Positions 61,770 through 64,000 of a stretch of 64,000 bases of DNA are shown here, piece by piece. A program made the position numbers and the translations under genes. Numbering within the stretch: the stretch's first letter is position 1; each line of letters starts with the position of its first letter. The notes under the pieces are model-generated. The model made no database searches. It was not told the origin of the DNA and saw nothing but the letters and a program-made list of their open reading frames with translations. The stretch covers positions 1,176,127 through 1,240,126 of the forward strand of contig NZ_LMLE01000001.1 in assembly GCF_001422545.1 (NCBI RefSeq), in the 5' to 3' direction. The stretch comes from Pedobacter sp. Leaf41. Lineage in GTDB: Bacteria; Bacteroidota; Bacteroidia; Sphingobacteriales; Sphingobacteriaceae.

Positions 61770-62629
61770 TAACTCAAAATCTCCTCAATATGTTTTTCGA
61801 TATTATTTGAGATTTGATCTACCGGTAAATCATTAGGATCATAACCAAATGGGTCTTCTATTTCTTCAGCTATAAGCTCCAAACTCGCTAATACATAGAG
61901 TATAAAAGGAACGATTAACACCAAATAATATCCTAAACTAAAAACCCAACCTATCGGAATGGTGAGCACGTATACAAAGATGAATTTTTTAATAAAAACA
62001 CTATAAGAAAATGGAATTGGTGTGTTTTTGATACGTTCGCAACCGCCACATATATCGGTAAATTGGTTTACATCGTTGGTTAAAACAATCAGCTGTTCTT
62101 GTGTAATCAACCCTTGTCGTGTTAAGTCATACAGTCGGGAGATCATACTGCTTGCTATTTGATTTGGAATATGCTTGCTTTCCTCTACCTCAATCAGGAA
62201 ACTGTTTTTACCAAAATATTTCTTCTCACGAAGGTGTTCTTTTAATGCAAAAGCGTATTTGGGAATACCATATTCAAAAAATCTAACTTCATCATCTGGC
62301 AACTTGAGTGCTTTTATTTTCATTGCAAAGTTGCGACTAACATTTGTTAATGAACCCAAAAGTCTTCTTCCTTCCCACCATCTATCGTAAGAGGTGTTGG
62401 TACGAAATACCAAAAGCATTGAAATTACAAAGCCCAACAAGCTGTGCATCATTCCGATATTGCTTACATAATCACTTTTTGAAAGTTTGAATATGTTAAG
62501 CTCAAGAAATGCTACAAAGGCAGAAAAAATAGCCATGCTGATCATTAAGGGCCATAACTTTCGAAAGGTATCACCCTTATGAATGTGAAAAATAAATGTA
62601 AACCAATCTTTCGGATTATAGTGGATCAT
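61769..62629 (-). CDS. Bestrophin-family anion channel
   Basis: 286 aa, UPF0187/bestrophin family, probably a chloride-permeable membrane channel. Four hydrophobic helices, with RTNTSYDRWWEGRRLLGSLTNVSRNFAMK and VYVLTIPIGWVFSLGYYLVLIVPFILYVLASLELIAEEIEDPFG split across 205-270; the EEIEDPFG segment is typical. It is 3 bp after kynU and overlaps the HDAC-like gene by 1 bp. Confidence 0.88.
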   Translation of the reverse strand: MIHYNPKDWFTFIFHIHKGDTFRKLWPLMISMAIFSAFVAFLELNIFKLSKSDYVSNIGMMHSLLGFVISMLLVFRTNTSYDRWWEGRRLLGSLTNVSRNFAMKIKALKLPDDEVRFFEYGIPKYAFALKEHLREKKYFGKNSFLIEVEESKHIPNQIASSMISRLYDLTRQGLITQEQLIVLTNDVNQFTDICGGCERIKNTPIPFSYSVFIKKFIFVYVLTIPIGWVFSLGYYLVLIVPFILYVLASLELIAEEIEDPFGYDPNDLPVDQISNNIEKHIEEILS

Positions 62630-62632
62630 AAG

Positions 62633-63928
62633 TTATATAGCTCTTAATACCTTTTCGGATACTTCAATGAGTGCCTTGCCTGTTAAATAAATATCTTCGA
62701 AGGAATTATATAAAGGAATCGGGCTTAAGCGTAGTACATTTGGTTCACGCCAGTCGCCCAAGATACCGGCGTCCACTAATCCATCAAAAACTACCTTTCC
62801 CTTATTTTTTGCAATGATAGAAAGCTGTGCACCACGATCTTTAGAATTCTTCGGTGTAATTATTTTGTACTGCTCGTCATTTAATTCCTTATTCACCTCA
62901 TTGATAACGAATTCTAAGTAATTAGTTAAATCTATACTTTTCTTTCTCAGGGTATCAATAAAACCTGCCTTTTCAAATATTTGCAACGATGCATGGTATA
63001 AAGCCATAGGCATTACCTGGGTGCAACTCACTTGCCATCCATCTGCTCCACTTTCAGGAATAAAGCCTTTTTCCATTCTAAAACGCTTACTTTCCTGATA
63101 ACCCCACCAACCGGCAAACCGATTAAGCTTGTCGTTTTGAAAGTGTTTTTCATGTACAAAAATCCCGCTAATTCCCCCAGGACCTGAGTTTTGATATTTG
63201 TAAGAACACCAACAAGCAAAATCTACTCCCCAATCATGAAGTTTAACAGGAACATTACCTGCGGCGTGTGCTAAATCCCAACCTACTATTGCACCAACGT
63301 TATGCCCGGTTTTAGTAACGGCTTCCATATTATACCATTGTCCGGTGTAATAGTTTATTCCGCCGAAAAGCACTAAAGCTATTTCTTCTCCATTTTCGGT
63401 AATCTTGGCCAAAATATCTTCAGTTCTGAGCGTATCTTCTCCCTCACGAGGAAATACTTCGATAATTGCATCATTAGGATCGAACCCATGAAATTTCACC
63501 TGACTCTCTATTGCGTACTGATCAGAGGGAAATGCTCCACCTTCCATGATGATCTTAAATCTTTTTCCTTTTGGTTGATAAAAACTGACCATCAACAAGT
63601 GTAGATTAACAGTAAGGGTATTCATCGGACAAACCTCTGCTGGCGATGCGCCAACAATTGGTGCCATCAGCCGTTTAAGCTCCTTATGATAAAACATCCA
63701 AGGCTCTTCACCATCAAACCAACCTTCTACCGCATAATTTGCCCAATTATCCAATTGATTGTTTAATACCTTTTTAGCAATTTTAGGTTGAAGCCCTAAA
63801 GAATTGCCACACATGTAGATAAATGATTTATTTTTATACTTTGGAAAAAGAAATTGGGCTCTAAATTCTTTGAGCTGGTCTTTCTGATCTAAAGCATTTG
63901 CAAAAGCTAATGTATTTTCTAATTTCAT
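62633..63928 (-). CDS. kynU: Kynureninase
   Basis: PLP enzyme that cleaves kynurenine or 3-hydroxykynurenine to anthranilate derivatives and alanine. 431 aa. Lys244 in CWCSYKYQNSGPGG binds PLP; GWDLAHAAGNVPVKLHDWG, PMNTLTVNLHLL and the N-terminal MCGNSLGLQPK are typical. The other kynurenine-pathway genes are not in this window. It leads a probable minus-strand operon; a terminator hairpin lies immediately upstream at 63942-63975. Confidence 0.93.
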   Translation of the reverse strand: MKLENTLAFANALDQKDQLKEFRAQFLFPKYKNKSFIYMCGNSLGLQPKIAKKVLNNQLDNWANYAVEGWFDGEEPWMFYHKELKRLMAPIVGASPAEVCPMNTLTVNLHLLMVSFYQPKGKRFKIIMEGGAFPSDQYAIESQVKFHGFDPNDAIIEVFPREGEDTLRTEDILAKITENGEEIALVLFGGINYYTGQWYNMEAVTKTGHNVGAIVGWDLAHAAGNVPVKLHDWGVDFACWCSYKYQNSGPGGISGIFVHEKHFQNDKLNRFAGWWGYQESKRFRMEKGFIPESGADGWQVSCTQVMPMALYHASLQIFEKAGFIDTLRKKSIDLTNYLEFVINEVNKELNDEQYKIITPKNSKDRGAQLSIIAKNKGKVVFDGLVDAGILGDWREPNVLRLSPIPLYNSFEDIYLTGKALIEVSEKVLRAI

Positions 63929-63941
63929 TGCCTCAATAATA

Positions 63942-63975
63942 CAAAAAAAGCAGGTATTGTTTCCAATCCTGCTTT
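63942..63975 (-). terminator. Intrinsic terminator for a gene beyond the right edge
   Basis: Stem AAAGCAGG/CCTGCTTT with inner ATTG/CAAT pairing. On the minus strand it is followed by a run of T residues, so it ends a minus-strand transcript coming from beyond the window and insulates kynU. Confidence 0.75.
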
Positions 63976-64000
63976 CTATAGATGTATCTTAAACTAGAAT

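Noticed and set aside
62633..63928. Functional link between kynureninase and the MbnP kynurenine modification
   Set aside because: Kynureninase acts on free kynurenine, and the two loci are 52 kb apart. A shared word is not evidence of a shared pathway.

Overview
The window looks like a chromosomal segment from a Bacteroidota bacterium of the Sphingobacteriaceae, most like Pedobacter. This is inferred from gene content and signals, not from a database search. The supporting signs are low GC, almost no Shine-Dalgarno sequences, TAnnTTTG-type -7 promoter elements, a type IX secretion (T9SS) cargo protein next to a PorP/SprF protein, many lipoproteins, and REP-like palindromes in the gaps. There is no prophage, insertion sequence, CRISPR array or rRNA. 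Almost everything is housekeeping or envelope function.

Layout. 1-5060: an OmpR/PhoB-type response regulator, an RluA-type pseudouridine synthase, a CLC chloride channel with CBS domains, and a sigma-54-dependent response regulator. 5505-5874: RNase P RNA (rnpB, minus strand). 5923-11034: a minus-strand cluster of lipoprotein cytochrome c, SCO protein, small lipoprotein, outer-membrane protein with an N-terminal CxxCxC, MauG-like diheme protein, MbnP-family protein and a small Cys protein. It reads as a copper/periplasmic redox module. 11284-16056: phosphoglucomutase, aspartate kinase and diaminopimelate decarboxylase, with two tiny membrane-protein genes wedged between the last two on the other strand. 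16138-19336: small envelope proteins, an SRPBCC protein, an acyl-CoA dehydrogenase and folB. 19337-20063 has no protein gene but carries a tRNA-like element and hairpins.

20064-27229: a degenerate DEAD-box protein, an OmpA-family porin, an RNA methyltransferase, a divergent galK/galM pair with palindromes in the shared promoter, a DUF1398 protein and a nucleoside phosphorylase. 27266-34053: YigZ, a DMT transporter, ribD, prmC, xerD, aroQ, a glycosyltransferase and a lipid A-type acyltransferase. 34092-37715: WbqC, CorA, MgtE and Ohr. 38109-41959: a T9SS cargo protein, PorP/SprF and a small secreted protein. 41956-48211: a FUSC protein, an intergenic region with an orphan terminator (candidate small RNA), PIN-PhoH, a membrane protein and an MFS exporter.

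48522-53482: gyrA with an unusual quinolone-binding segment, then two paralogous TPR proteins. 53776-59319: hemF, an MFS transporter, a small lipoprotein, a DUF4442 protein, an AlbA_2 protein and a MATE exporter. 59387-63928: a probable minus-strand operon of kynureninase, bestrophin, histone-deacetylase-like protein, TruC-like synthase and a lipoprotein. The most interesting items are the MbnP/MauG-like cluster, the orphan transcription unit before phoH, the tRNA-like element, the pseudo-helicase and the GyrA variant.
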